Shown: positions 11,874 to 26,109 of the stretch, one piece after another
Layout of the letters: every line of letters starts with the position of its first letter
How positions within the stretch are numbered: position 1 is the stretch's first letter
Assembly: GCF_954871325.1 (NCBI RefSeq)
Contig: NC_088775.1
Span: 29,675,561 to 29,739,560, forward strand
From: Gordionus sp. m RMFG-2023
Lineage: Eukaryota; Nematomorpha; Gordioida; Chordodea; Parachordodidae
Direction of reading: 5' to 3'
Length of the DNA stretch: 64,000 nt
Notes under the pieces: generated by a model
What the model saw: the letters and a program-made list of their open reading frames with translations, nothing else
Databases searched by the model: none
What the model was told of the DNA's origin: nothing
Made by a program: the position numbers and the translations under genes

Positions 11874-14815
11874 TCCATCCACAATGCTTTCCTTATTTCT
11901 AACTTTCTTACTGATTTTATGAGATTTCGGTGGAATAGGAGGTCATAAAATAGGACGATTTTAAGTTACCTCTATTAACTTGAACTTTATTTATTTTCAT
12001 ATAATCTGACTGAGTAATTCTTAGCTTCCTTATTAATATGCGAGAAAGGGCAACTAAGGTTACTTAAGGCAAAACCCATTAGATTCCCCTCCTAAGAAAA
12101 ATGACAACCCCCCCCCTTCCTTTATGAAATGAATACTGACTAGGTAATGTTGACTAAGAGAGAATTTCGCCTGAGGTACCCGGATAAAAATGTAAAGTTA
12201 TTATGAAGATCTGTTTTTAATGTTTTTTTTTACATTCAATTGCTTTTTTTAGAACATAATTTCTTTCAGGTGGATTATTTAATTTTTTTTAAAGGGAAAG
12301 AAGAAAGGGTAATAAAATGAAGACATAGCATTTCAATGACTAAGTAAAACCTTTTTGCCTGATCTGAACCATCATATCCCCACCCTCTCCTCACGGATAA
12401 AAAACCATAATATTTTTTTAAATTAAATTGAATTTTATTTTACTTTCTTTTTTTGTTTTGTATTTTTGAAATTCCTTAAGGCATCCTTGGAATAAATCTG
12501 ATATAAGAATTAGTCCTTGTAAGGTAGAACATTTTGGTCATGATATTAATTGAATATGCGAAGAAGAAAAATGTACCATATATAAATCCAGAAAATCGCG
12601 AAAAGGAAATAATATTTACAATTTTAAAAAATCATGACGATTACCTTTCAAATCAAATTTTTAATGATCATTTCAATTATGTAGCATCCCATTTTATCTA
12701 CTCTGATGAATTTGATATATAAAATATATTATTTACGAATATTAAATTTTGAAAAATCATTCAAAACATTTTTTTATTTATTTTTTAAATAAAAGCAAAT
12801 GACTCAATTTTAGAAATCAAACATGAAAATAAATTTCACGGGTACTTAAAAGATAAATATTAATTAGAAAAATTACTTTTAATAATTTTTTATCAATTAA
12901 CTAAAATCTAAGATAGTATTTTGAAATAATTTTTGCTAAATCAGAATTTAAAAAAAAGCACATCTATCCAATAATGGCGAGTCTTTGAACCTGTCAAATA
13001 ATATTCCTTTTTTATGTCAAAATATATGGGAAATGATTTTTCTTTTATTTATATTTTATTGGTGATATTATTCAATAATTCCGATTACGAGAAATGATAA
13101 AAATGATATAACAATTTATTATTTAAAAATTATTATATTTCGAAAAGAATAAGAAAAAATAAATAATTTTTTTAATGAAAAATAAAAGAATGAATGGAAT
13201 AAAAAAAGAGAAAGTTTAAAAAAAAACAATTAAAAATTAAAATAATTATCCAATTCCTATTAGGTAAAAAAAAAAAAATTAGCAAATAATCCATCATAAA
13301 TATATTTTTAAAATATTTTATATTTAAAGGTATAAAAAATAAAAGTTTAATTTATATATTTTATAAAATATAATTATTATTATTTTATAAAAATCACAAA
13401 TAAAATAAAATATCAAAAATCATAAAAATGATTTTTAATTTATTATTATTTTATATTCCTCCATCATAAGAGTTCAGTAATGAAAGTTCGGGTTTTGACG
13501 GGAAAAAAACACAATTCCTCGTGCTTTCATGACAACTTAATTTGATAATGAAAAAAATAAAAAGAGAAAAGGTAAAAAAAAATATATTTAAAAAAATAAA
13601 GGTAAGATAAACTTTTACTTTTGACCTTTTTTTTCATATAGAATATTTTGTCGTATACATATATTTTTTTTATATTTTATATTGTGTAATTACATTCGAT
13701 TTGAAATATATTTTTATCATTATACCTATTATATTATACATATTTACATATAATAATTATATATATGTAGTGATTTTGATTATCATTATAAACTTTGTTT
13801 TTATACAACAAAAATTTTATTAAAAAATTATTAGTTATAAAAATCAAAGGAAAGGAGGTGAGTTAGTGTTTAAATGGGACAAAATAAAAGTTAGGAGATG
13901 GGAACGAAATGAAGTTTTTCTTCAACGGCACCTTCTGCCTAGAAAAAATTGAAGTAAACATCTCTGAACTCCAACTTAAACATCGAAACGAATTTTTAGG
14001 ATAGCGAAAAAAAAAATTAGCAAATCTGTTTCAGAGTTGGCTAAGGATAGAAAATTAACAATAATACTAGTTGTAATCAAATTTTTCTTTCTATTTAAAA
14101 GTGAAATGCCAATAATGTCACCTATTATACGGGCGAATACCATTCTTAAATGATTAGTTAGTCAAATGCAATTAGCTCTGTCTCGTTAGATGTGATGACC
14201 ACTTAAATTTGATACAATCTTATGCCTTACTATCGGCGCTGGGAAGATTTTCGATAAAACGGGTTTTACATCTACATCCTAAGAAAACACGGCTGGAGGA
14301 AAAAGAACTGGTTAGGGGGTGGTGGAGGGCTAAAAAGTTAAGGCTACGAACAATTTTACATTATTTTTAGTCATAATAACCAATCAATGTCTACCAAATA
14401 TATTACAACCAGGAAATGATTAATTCAATCTGTCCAAAAATTAACAAATGACGTCACTTTTATCTACATTTCTTTATGGCACTTTGATTGTTTCGTTTTT
14501 TTTGTAGGCAAATAATAAAAAAATAATTCGCATTTCCGATTTGAACTTGTCAATCTATTTAAGGCAACTTTTTAAACTTATTATATTATCCATTCGCGTT
14601 TCTTTTTATTAATTTATATTTTTGCATCTGGATATTTTTAGTCTTAAATTCAATCATATTAGGGCCTTTTTTTTATCATTATTTTCGCTAATTCATTCAT
14701 TATCGCATTAATTCATTTTTCTTGCATGTAGTTGTGCCATTCACTCTAGTTATTTGCTTAGCATTCATATATTTAGCATTAAATTTTGCTTTATTCATGA
14801 TCTCGTTATGATATT
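11874..14815. other. AT-rich DNA; one unrecognised 60-codon ORF
   Basis: No repeat or gene recognised. An open stretch from an ATG at 12540 to 12722 (+) encodes a charged peptide containing NPENREKEIIFTILKNHDD. I do not recognise it and see no supporting signals. A less AT-rich patch at 13850-14340 has broken frames on both strands and could be old transposon coding sequence, but I could not place it. Confidence 0.35.
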
Positions 14816-14819
14816 ATAA

Positions 14820-17530
14820 CAATGGCCACCCCCCTTTAAACCCAAAATCTGCTTTTCTTTCCTAAAACTAATACATTTTACTTTATATGGATAAATCATT
14901 AACAGGTGCCCTCATTCAAGACTTTCACCTCTCTCCCAAAACGCTTCCCCGCTTCCCAGCCCTGTCAAAGAACCCCCTTTAAATCACGCTTCTAATACTT
15001 CTCAGACCTATTCCTCAATACCAGAAAACCTAACATCATATCAAGAATTCCCAAAGGTGCTAGGTTATAAGTCGCTAAGTCTCTCTCTCTGATTGCCCCT
15101 CTTCTCTGTTGCAAAACATTAACAATGAAACGGAATGGCTTAAATTTATATTATATTCTTTGGTTATAATACATTTAGGTTACCTGATAAATCCTCAAGA
15201 ATTTCTTTAAATGAACAAATTAAAGACGCCTCCTGCAACGTTTCTCCTTATCTCCTAAAGTTTAAGGGTTCCACAATGTTTAACAAAAAATAACTTCTCC
15301 TATTGAGATTAAAGCCAAACTTATTTTAAAGATAATCGATTGTTTAAATATTAAAAGTGCTCTCAAATTGGCCTCTTCTAATGATTCACTAGCTAACCAC
15401 TCAGGTGAGACATACATAAAACTCCTTTCAAAATACCCTTCTTCCACTTCAACACCAATCTCCCAACAACCTCATTCTCATTGTGCTTCCTATTTCACTT
15501 CAGATGAAGAAAGGAAGACAATCCTATCTTTCCATCGAGACTCCGCTCACGGCCTAGATGAAATCAAACCCATATTCCTGAGAACACAATTGATTAATCA
15601 GCTCACAAATTTCCATCCTTCTTAAAATAACAACTTGTGCAACAGAATCTCATATTGTGATGTTCCCAGCTTTGTCCCCTGCATTCATTCTGGAGCCAGG
15701 CTTATAGTCTTACAGAAGCCTAACAAGGATATCAAGCCAATAGCCATTAGCTCAACTTTCCGCCGCCTTGTCGCTAAAATAATTACATCCAGGATAAAAT
15801 ATAAGGCCTCTCACCTCATATTAATTACTGAGGAGTCATTGGCGGGTGTGAGACCGCTGTACATCTTACTCGTCTTTATTGGAGAGCAATCCCACAAATA
15901 AAACACTTATCAAAATTGATTTTGTTAATGTGTACAACACTCTCTCCCTTAATTCTTTTCTCGACGAGCACATTAATCCCATGCTATACCAAATATCTCT
16001 ATTTTTGTTACCAATTTCCATCAATTTTGCAATTCAGCTCTCAAAAAATACTCTCAACCGATGGCATCAAGCAAGATGATCCACTGGGATCCCTTTTATT
16101 TTGCCTTAAATTCATTCAATTATATAATTCAAACCATTAATAATTTAGAATGCTCACTTTCACTTCACGTCTGGTATATAGACAAAATTATTTTTGGAGC
16201 TCAATTGGAAACCAATAAGGCAATACACATTATCAAGGAAATGGGATGCGTTTTTGATCTCATTCTCCACCCCACAAAATCCAAATTTGTTTAAGTAAAC
16301 TCCTGCGATCAAAATTCCCACAATTTCACAATTACCTCCAAGGAAGAGCTAACACATTTAATATCCCCAGTAAGGCGATTCAATGAAATCAGTATCTTCC
16401 TCCACTCTCTTGATATCCTTCATAAGACCTCATTGACTTGATACCCTCTTATAAATTATTCATTCTCCTTAAGAACTTCTTTAACATTCCACGCATACTT
16501 TATGCTTTGCGCTCGACTATTTTTAATTATATTATCGCTCTCAGTATTTATGAAGGATTAAAAGATATATCCGAAAATATCTCGAATCTAAAATTCAATG
16601 AAACAGCATGGGTTTAAGCTCCATTATCCACCAAAAGTGGTGGATTAGGGATTAGATCTCTCACTGATCTTGCTTTCACTGCCTTTATTTAGAGCAGTCT
16701 ACTTTCGAAACCCACAACACGTTCCACACCTCACAAAATGGCTTTTCAATTCCTGCTATGAAGGACACGGGTTGATGATGTATCATCGCCAGAATCCAAT
16801 AGTCAGAAGGATTGGGACAGGCCAATTGTAGCATGCATCGTTAAATCCCTATTATCTAGCATGCTTCCAACAGACCGTTCATTCTTCACTTTACTTAATA
16901 GATCCGGGCATGAATTTTTGGAAGTCATTTCTTCCAGAAATCTTATCCAACTAACCAACAATAAGCTAACTCACTCTAATCCACCTAAATTGTATAACCT
17001 TTCCTAACTTTTGCTCTGTCTATAGAATCCCCATAGACTGCAAAGGAAGACGCAGTTTACATTGCAGATCGTGCAAAGGACGAATCCTCAGGCACACCTA
17101 ATGCAATTCTTCAGGGGCATTAAAATCCGCCCAAATACCTCCTATACTTGAGCCACCAGGACTTCTTAGATCCGATGGAAAGCGGCCTGAATCACCCTGA
17201 TCCCATGGAAATGAGGTTAATTTCTGGTTTGGGACTCTTCTTACATTGGCTTTATCCAACCAAACTCTAAACCTACTTGAGCAAAAAGAACAACATAAAA
17301 TTTCTAAATATTCGGAAATATCATAGGATCACATTTTTATCCCAATAATATCCACTACCTTAACTTCCTTTGGTGAATTATCCTTCTTCAGAGATTTAGG
17401 ATCTCACATCTGCAAGCATACTGAAGGCATCTTCCTCAGAGAGACCGGCTATAGCTATCCTTAAAGCGAATTATCGGAGTTTGAATGACTTTTTCTTACT
17501 TATTCTTATCATTTTACTTTATATTTCACC
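14820..17530 (+). pseudogene. LINE fossil with decayed reverse transcriptase
   Basis: Reading across many frameshifts and stops recovers a non-LTR reverse transcriptase in order: ALKLASSNDSLA (about 15360), an HGLDEIKP block, GARLIVLQKPNKDIKPIA (15690), RRLVAKIITSRIK, KIDFVNVYNTLSLNSFL (15914), DDPLGSLLFCL (16075), WYIDKIIFG (16172), GGLGIRSLTDLAFTAFI (16640), then the tail block with IRWKAA, TLIPWK and LVWDSS (17170-17230) and a final Q/N-rich end. The catalytic Y-x-D-D reads WYIDK, so the second aspartate is lost. The order matches a LINE family common in invertebrates in which RT is followed by a C-terminal endonuclease-like domain. The sequence just after 17460 is homologous to that after 6210. 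Confidence 0.8.
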
Positions 17531-19263
17531 TTTTATATTATTTAATTTGGAATTTATTTTATTTTTTTCGTATATAAATTTTGTGTTGACATATTATTTG
17601 ATAAATAAAAATTATTACTCAATATTATATAGATAAAAAATTAATTAAAAATATTATCACGAGGATAAAAAAAAATGATACACCTTATACCTTCTAATTA
17701 ATATATTAATCAATTTTTTTTTAAAATAAATCAATAACTTTCAAAAACTTTACTTTTTAATATGTCAATTTTTTTTTTATATAATATTACTATAAAAGTA
17801 AAAGTTAAAAAAATATAATAAAACTTAAAATTAGAAATATTATAATAAAAAATAAATATTAAAAGAAAAAAAAATTAAATGTTTCCCCTAAAAACCTATA
17901 TATTTTTAATTTCTAGATAGCACTTATAGCAAATATTTATGTTTTAGTTGACAAAAAAAAATTTATTTAAAAAATAAATAAATATAATGTAATACTTATA
18001 TTACCTGTTAAAACTTGTCTTAATTGATCTATTTCAATAAAATAATTGAAACTATAATTAAGTCAAGTTGCTTATTCGGAATGAGATGGTTTACTTTGTC
18101 GAATCGAATAATTGGATAAAGTTTCTTTTAGCTGGTTTAAATTGTGAATCGAAATAGGTGTTTTGTTCATATAGAAAATATTCTAAAATAGAGCTTAGGT
18201 TTAAGTAAATAGCATATAATTTCCTTTTTAGTTTTATTTCTATTTTTGCATATTTGAACTATTGAAAAATTAATTATGGATAAGCTATATAACCTGCCTT
18301 TTACATTTGGTAACCCACTCCTGTTCCCTGATTTTTTTTATAGAAATCCTACAATTTATATTTAAAAATTTGGGTATTTTAAAAATTTTTCACTTTATCT
18401 GCCGCCCCTTAGAAAATTTCGGGTTATGCCTTGTAATATACCTCAGTGGAATGGTAGAAAAAGGATGTGGATAAACTCGCAGGTACATGGAAGAAATTGA
18501 AAAAATTATATAAATTTTATTATCTGTGTGGAAAAGGGAATGAAAAAAAAAATTAATTATCTAATTAGTATATACTTTTCTATCTTCTCTTTTTTTCTTG
18601 CCAAACTTGTACGTAAAAAAAAATATTTTTAATTTAATATTTTTTTACATTAAACTATTATTTATTAATAAAAAATAATAATAATAAATTTTTATTATTA
18701 ATTAATTATTATTACCTATATTTTTCGTATTTTTGATTCCTATAGAAAATATTTTTATCTAGTTAAACTTGAATATATTTTATATATTTCTTTTAATAAA
18801 ACTATGGAATTATTCTATTTTCGAAAAAAAAGTTAGTGAAAGCAAGTTCGTTCTTTTCCTTTCTCTTTTCTTTTGTATTTTATACAATTCATTCATCAAA
18901 TATCCTTAGTATATCACGCATGCATAGTTATACTTGCAAGAATTATTTCTTATAATACTTTAAACACCTCTAGCCATTTTAAAAGTAAAAAAGAAAAAAA
19001 AACTGACCTTTTATGATTGGCATTACACATTTTAATATGATATAGGTATCAGCTAAATTAATAATGGGCTCGGTCAAAAATGTAAAGGGATCTTTATTAA
19101 ATTCCTTTTTTTCAGATCGATAAAATATATTATGTTAGTTTTCTTTATCTAATTTTTTAATAATTTTTTACCCCTCTATAGCATAATAACAGAATAAATT
19201 CTCTTTTATATGATTTATCTTAAACGCATTTCATCACGATTCTCAATTTCTTGGTAATTAACA
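17531..19263. other. AT-rich DNA, no gene seen
   Basis: Low-complexity A/T sequence with no coding similarity and no clear repeat boundaries. Confidence 0.45.
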
Positions 19264-19488
19264 CAAGACCTGCAGAGGTACCATTTGCATGGCTCGGCCC
19301 GGATTTTTTTAAAATACAATATATAGCTAATAATGAAGATTTAAAATATTTGGTTTTAAAATATACAGCCCAGTTTAGGTTTTTAAAAAAAATTTTTTAG
19401 GCCCGTCCCGGCCAGGGTATTTTTAAAAAATTAAAATACGACCTGGGTTGTGCCCGGGCCAGGCTTAAGGCCGTGCTGCAGGTCTCTG
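19264..19488 (+). mobile_element. GC-rich MITE, GGCCCGG family, copy 1
   Basis: Begins CAAGACCTGCAGAGGTACC and ends GTGCTGCAGGTCTCTG. The interior has CGGCCCGG and CCCGGGCC blocks separated by A/T stretches. It is the same family as the inverted copy at 27629-27850 and the fragment at 29510-29596. No clean target duplication was found. Confidence 0.7.
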
Positions 19489-19576
19489 ACCACAATATTT
19501 ATGTTTTGGCCTATTTTCTCAAATCTATCAGTCTGGATATATCTTATGATTATCAAATCCCCTTAGAGGTTTGAAT

Positions 19577-19790
19577 TAGAGATCTGCTGCAATGGGCAGG
19601 TTTTTAGAAGCTCACCCACTCGTTGCTTAAAATTTTTTTTAACCCGCCCACACACTTATAAATTTTATTTTAAATTTGCTGGCCCGTCCGCCCATTTGAA
19701 AAGAGAGTCAAACCAGCCTTAACATAATTTTTAAACATTAGGCGGGCGGGTTAAACAAAATTTATAACAGTAGAAGGCTTAGGCACGATT
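19577..19790 (+). mobile_element. MITE fragment, GAGATCTGCTGCAATGGGC terminus
   Basis: The left end TTAGAGATCTGCTGCAATGG resembles the terminus of the element at 33534-33922. The interior has AACCCGCCCACAC and GGCGGGCGGGTT in inverted relation. The right end seems lost. A shorter piece with AGAGATCTGTAACATGGCCC lies near 21155. Confidence 0.5.
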
Positions 19791-21850
19791 TGATTCTTCC
19801 ATTTTATTTCAATACTAAGTTCAAAGGCCTCTTTTCTTAATCAATTTAAAATCCGTTAATATTGCAATCAGTTTTCCCGATATTACTTTACAATCTAGCA
19901 CGTTTTATAACTCCTTCCTTGAGACCATTACTACGTATAATTTATCTAACATTTCTAAGTTACGATGCTCTACAAATAAATTTTTTTGAGGACATTTTAA
20001 ATTGCTAATTCAAATGTTCGAGCATCCTCCAATACTAAATAAAATATTCAAACTTATCTTATTCTCTTTCTCTACTCTCTCGTATAATTCGGATACATCT
20101 TTCTTCTAACATAGGCACTGCATCTACATGAAAGAGAAATATTGGAGGCGACGTTCCTAGATCTACTCCCTAACGCCCTCCCTAAAATATTTTATACTTC
20201 CTACCCCCATGAGCTTACTTATTATTCCCCTCAAAGATAAATGAAAACAAATATCTCTGAACCACCCCCCCCCCTCCTCCCACCTCATTCTTGTATACAC
20301 TGCCTAGGTCCATTCAAATTAGAAGCTATTATGATTTTACTTTTCACAAACTTAAACATAATTACTTCTATAATTAATCCCTGAACTCTTCTTTCTCTCA
20401 TATCCTATTTATAGAACATAAGCACAAAGTACTCACAAAATAATTTAACTTAATCTAAAGATCTCATATAAAACTTACTACTTAAACAATGAACTTTTGA
20501 AATTCCACACCTGTCACAATATTTAAAAAAAACACATTATTTATGGGAACAGACCTTACAAACAACGAATACTCGAATTTTGAATCTAATCTCGAATACA
20601 TTTGTTTTTCTTCTGTTATAATATAATATATTCGTATACGACGAATAATTAATGACTCAATTTAGAAATTCGTTGTAATTTTTTTTACTTAATATTACTA
20701 TTTCCCGTTAAAAATTAAATAAAAAAGAATACCATTTTTCCATGTCAAAGAGTTTAATTACAAATACTTTGAAATATATTATCTTTACTTTTTTATGATT
20801 TATTTAGAATTAATTTGAAGATTTTTGTTAAACCAATAAAATATTTAAATGGATCGATCTGTGGTGGTTTAATCTTTTAATCGGTTCAGGTTATGCAATT
20901 TCAATTTGTTTTGACCAGAGAGAAATATGATATATTATCTTTTTAAAAAATGTATAAACAATATCATGAAGTTTCACAATCTATTCAAGTTTTATTCATA
21001 CCAAAACTAGTTTACTTTTTATTCATATATTATATGCATATTCTTTTGTCATTAACGACTTTAAGTCTATATAAGTTTAAACTATGATAAAATATTCAAA
21101 TGTTAAGTTTAGATCTAGCGGAAAGTCAGCTGTCCAGTTTTATCGGCTTGGACTAGAGATCTGTAACATGGCCCGTTATGAATTTTTGCCAATCAATCCT
21201 TGTATTTGATAAAGAAATCCCTAAGACTTCCAAAAATTTTACATTTATTTATGTCGATCTCTACCTTTTTATACTTCAATTGCCTTTCCTTTCGAAATGT
21301 TAAAATCAACTTACCAAAAATTATTAGCTTCCATTTCTTATAGTTTAATTGAGCGATAGCCCAACTTCCGACGTGGTTTAAAATTTCTCCCTATTAATTT
21401 GGTATTGTCAGCCTTCCTTTCATTCCGTCTTCAATGAGAGAATATTAGTAAGGTTTTACATTTTTTAAACATTTTAGGGAAAATATTTGTCACATCCTGG
21501 GGATCATGTATCCACTTTTTAAAAATTTTCGAGGCAAATTTCTAAGTTTCCTCGGAGGCCTTCTTATCCTTATTTATATATTTTTTAAATATCAAATATC
21601 TCATTGCATTTTTTTCTATTTTATTTTAATTTAGTTTTTATATGTATACTTTTAAATAGTTTACATTTTATTTAAAAATATATACTATTTTGAGATTGAT
21701 TTCCATTTATTCATATAATATAACTTCATTTATTAATACGATATATAACGAATGAGATTATACAAAACCATACAATTATTCTATATTTTCATATCAACAT
21801 CACACATGACTTATCCCTCTGAAAGTTTGTCATGGATAATGATTGCTCTT
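19791..21850. other. No gene seen
   Basis: The stretch at 19800-20420 is pyrimidine-rich with a C9-10 run near 20266 and may be old LINE sequence, but I could not recover a convincing frame. The remainder is AT-rich. Confidence 0.35.
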
Positions 21851-21894
21851 CCATAAAGTGTTGGGTAAGCTCATCATTACCAAGGGTTCCATGT

Positions 21895-22200
21895 CAATTC
21901 AGCGAAACTTTTATCGCGAAACACTTTTTCGAGAAACTTTTATCGCGAATGAATTTTATAGCGAAACTTTTATCGCGAATCCACATTAGCGAATATTTTT
22001 CCGCGAAAACAATATAGCGAAACAAATATCGCGAATTTTTTATAGCGAAACTCTTATCGCTAAACCTTTAAAGCGAATACCTTAGAGCGAAATTTTTATT
22101 GCGAATCAATAATCGCGAAAATTTTATAGCGAAGTCAATATCGCGAAACATAAATCGCGAAGACAATATAGAGAAAACTATTTCGCGAAATATAACGCGG
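21895..22200 (+). repeat. Left terminal subrepeat array (ATCGCGAA / ATAGCGAA)
   Basis: About 20 irregularly spaced copies (roughly every 14-18 bp) of GCGAA preceded by ATC or ATA, as in CTTTTATCGCGAA. It is the left inverted terminus of the foldback-like element and local CG content is far above the surroundings. Confidence 0.85.
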
Positions 22201-22317
22201 CCTATTATTATTTTTTTATTTTTATTAAAATAATTTATTTTATTTATATTTTTTTTTTTCATTTATTAATGCCGCTAATATAATTCATTTTATTTATATT
22301 TAATGTTAATATTTTAT

Positions 22318-22406
22318 TTATCAACAAATAAACATATTATATAATATATATATTTTATTTATCAACAAATAAACATATTATATAATATATATATTTTATT
22401 TATATT
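22318..22406 (+). repeat. 44-bp tandem duplication
   Basis: The segment containing TTTATCAACAAATAAACATA is repeated twice back to back inside the left arm of the foldback-like element. Confidence 0.75.
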
Positions 22407-22834
22407 ATTATAATTATGAAATGAAAAATGGATTTCTTTTATTGATTATTTTTTTAATAAAAAAAATGATATGCTACTATTGTAATATTATTTTTGTTAC
22501 AATTTATTAGTGATTTTCACACGCCCAAAATTATAAGCAAAAAATATTTTCTGAAGTTCAAAAAGATTTTTAAACATATTTTGATAAAAATTTTAAATCT
22601 TTTTTGAGGAATTCTTTTGTGAATTATATTATAAATAAACAATCTTTTAGGTGAAATCTTTTATAGTTTTTTATCATTTTTGTAAAATTATCTATTTTTT
22701 AAGTATATTAAAAGAGGTGGGTTTTCTAAATAATATTTTTTAAAAATATTTTTATTTAACTTATTTATGTATATGATCTTTTTATGGATAATAATTTAAT
22801 CTAGCAATTTTTATATTCGTTATTGAAGATGTTC

Positions 22835-23640
22835 CTTGGAAAAATGACAATTATCATAATCGGTATTTTTAAACATATCAATTCTATTTACGGTAAAATA
22901 TGTATTTTTAACATGTTAAATTAAAATTTCATGAAGATGTACCACAGAAAAGTGACAATTGTTTATTTTTAAACTTTTTTTGACGTATATGGGCCAAAAT
23001 AAATATTGATAACATGTTTAAATAAAACTTCAGTGAAGATGTACCCAAGATAAGTAACAATTGTCATAATCATTTTAAAAGATTTTGAATTTTTTTGACG
23101 CAAATGGGTAAAAAATAAATTGCTAACATGTTTAAATAAAACTTCAGTGAAGATGAACCCTAGATAAGTGACAATTGTCATAATCGTTATTTTTAAAGTT
23201 TTTTGAATTTTTTTGAAGCAAATGGGCAAAAATAGAAAATTCTAAGATGTTAAAATAAAATATCAATGAAGATGTACCATAGATAAGTGACAATTGTCAT
23301 AATCGTTGTTTTTAAAGTTTTTTGAAATTTTATGATACAAAAGGGTAAAAATATAGATTGTAAAAATGTCAAATTAAAATTTCATGAAGATGTACCATAT
23401 AAAAGTGATAATTGTCATAATCGTTATTTTTAAAAGTTTTTAAATTTTTTTGAAGCAAATGGGCTGAAATATAAATTGCTAACATGTTAAAATAATATTT
23501 CAGTGAAGATGTACCCTAGATAAGTGACAATAGTCATAACCGTTATTATTAAAGTTTTTGAATTGTTTGACGCAATTGGACAAAATATAAATTGTTAACA
23601 TGTTAAAATAAAATTTCAGTCCAAACAAAAAAACAAATCG
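22835..23640 (+). repeat. ~120-bp satellite, left arm
   Basis: About seven diverged units. Each holds GAAGATGTACC, then GATAAGTGACAATTGTCATA and ATCGTTATTTTTAAAG, then a T-rich spacer with GCAAATGGG and ACATGTTAAA. The perfect 12-bp palindrome TGACAATTGTCA is the best conserved part. The same unit occurs inverted at 24000-25535 and again at 41780-42836. Confidence 0.9.
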
Positions 23641-23999
23641 ATATTTTCATTCTCATAATCGTTGTTCCTTTTTTATCCAGCTTAAAATTTGATAGAAATA
23701 TGCAAAGTGATTATTAAAGATAGTTGTAACCTATGTTAAATTCTAAACTTTTAAGATATGGATTTACAATCTTATTCCTTTAATTAATTAATTTTAATTC
23801 TACATTATAAAAATGTATAACCTTGCATTCAGTTAGCAAATATTTTTGTATACTCGTGATAAAATAGTGCTGAGTCTGAATTCAGGGTAGGATTTTTATA
23901 GAAAGAACTTAAAAACCATATGAATATTATTTAGTAATATGATACAATCAACATCCTATAAATTTAATGTTAAGATTTTATTATGGTTAGAATGGATTA

Positions 24000-25535
24000 C
24001 AATTTATATTTTAGCCCATTTACATCAAAGAACTTTAAAAATAACGATTATAAAAATTGTCACTTTTCAATGGTATATCTTCATGAAATTTTAATTTAGC
24101 ATGTTTACAATCTATATTTTAACCCATTTGCAACAAAAATATTCAAAAAAACCTTATTAACGACGATTATGACAATTGTAACTTATCTATGGTACATCTT
24201 CACTGAAATTTTATTTTAACTTGTAGGCAATTTATATTTTTGCCCATTGTCTAAAAAATTCAAATAATTTAAAAATAACGATTATGACAATTGTCACATT
24301 TCTATGGTGCATCCTCATGAAATTTTAATTTAACATGTTTACAATCTATATTTTTACCCATTTGCGTCAAAAAAATTAAAAATACTTTAAAAATAACGAT
24401 TATGACAATTGTCACTTATCTAAGGTACATTTTCACTGAAATTTTATTTTAACATGTTAGCAATACTTATTTTAGCCCATTTACGTCAAAAAAATTTAAA
24501 AAAGTTATAAAATAACGATTATGACAAATGTCACTTTTTTATGGTACATCTTCATGAAATCTAATTTAACATGTTTACAATCTATATTTTTACCCATTTT
24601 CGGTAAAAAAATACAAAAAATTTTAAAAATAACGATTTTGACAATTGACACTTATCTAGGGTACATCTTCACTGAAGTTTTATTTAAATATGTTATCAAT
24701 ACTTATTTTGGCTCATTTAAGTCAAAAAATGTTTAAAAATAATGATTATGATAATTGTCACTTATCTAGGGTACATCTTCACTGAAGTTTTATATAAACA
24801 TGCTAGCATTATTTATTCTAACCCATTTTGGTCAAAAAATTCAAAAAACTTTAAAAATAACGATTATGACAATTGTCACTTTTCAATGGTACATCTTCAT
24901 GAAATTTTAATTTAGCATGTTTATAATCTATACTTTTACCCATTTACAACAAAAGAATTCAATGGTACATCTTCACTGAAATTTTATTTAAACATGTTAG
25001 CAATACTTATTTTAGCCCATTTACGTCAAAAAAATTCAAAAAAGTTATAAAATAACGATTATGATAATTGTCACTTTTCTATGGTACATCTTCATGAAAT
25101 TTTAATTTAACATGTTTACAATCTATATTTTTGCCCATTTACGTTAAAAAAGTTTGAAAATAATGATTATGATAATTGTCACTTATCTAGGGTACATCTT
25201 CACTGAAGTTTTATTTAAACATACTAACAATACTTATTTTAACGCATTTTAGAAAAATCAAAAAACTTTAAAAATAACGATCCCTTCTCTTAATAACCCC
25301 ATTTATCGGATTTTCATCCCATCTACCTATTTTAACAATAATGACAGGGATAATTTTCAATGGTAGATCTTCATGAAATTTTAATTTAGCAAGTTTACAA
25401 TCTATATTTTTACCCATTTACAACAAAAAATTTAATAAACTTTATAAACAACGATTATGACAATTGTCACTTTTTAATGGTAGATCTTCATGAAATTTTA
25501 ATTTAGCAAGTTTACAATCTATATTATTCTTAAAA
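24000..25535 (-). repeat. ~120-bp satellite, right arm (inverted)
   Basis: About a dozen units of the same satellite in reverse orientation, recognised by CGATTATGACAATTGTCAC and GGTACATCTTCA. A short non-repeat interruption occurs near 25280-25345. ORFs crossing the array are repeat artefacts. Confidence 0.9.
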
Positions 25536-26109
25536 ATATCATAAAATAACATAAATAAGTTAAATATAAATATTTAAAAAAATATTATTTAGCCACCTCT
25601 TTTAATATACTTAAGAAATAGATAATTTTACAAAAATGATAAAAAAAACTATAAAAGATTTCACCTAAAAATTGTATATTTATAATAAATTTCACAAAAG
25701 AATTCCTTAAAAAAGATATATTTACAAAGAAGATTTAAAATTTTTATCATAGTATGTTCAAAAATCTTTTTGAACTTCAAGAAATATTTTTTACTTAAAA
25801 TCTTGGGCGTGAAAATCACTAATAAATTGTAACAAAAATAATATTACAATAGTAGCATATCATTTTTTATTAAAAAACATCAAATAATAAATATTTATTT
25901 TAAAAAAAATATGTGATATAGCCATATTTATAATTTTTATAACCGTTTGAACTTGTTTAAAACGATATGAAAGTATTTACAGCCTTATTTTATTAAATTG
26001 CAATAACACCCACGTATTTTTGTTTAATCACGCCCAACCTCCGAAATTCTATGCCACCCTTGTAGCATGAAACCTGTTGTTTTTTTTAAATAAATGCATT
26101 CACAATATA

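Noticed and set aside
12540-12722. Small plus-strand ORF as a gene
   Set aside because: No similarity recognised, no splice or promoter context; open frames of this length are expected in many kilobases of random sequence.
22969-24736. ORFs inside the 120-bp satellite arrays (e.g. 22969-23229 minus, 24521-24736 plus)
   Set aside because: The peptide repeats simply mirror the satellite period and occur in either orientation; no protein family resemblance.
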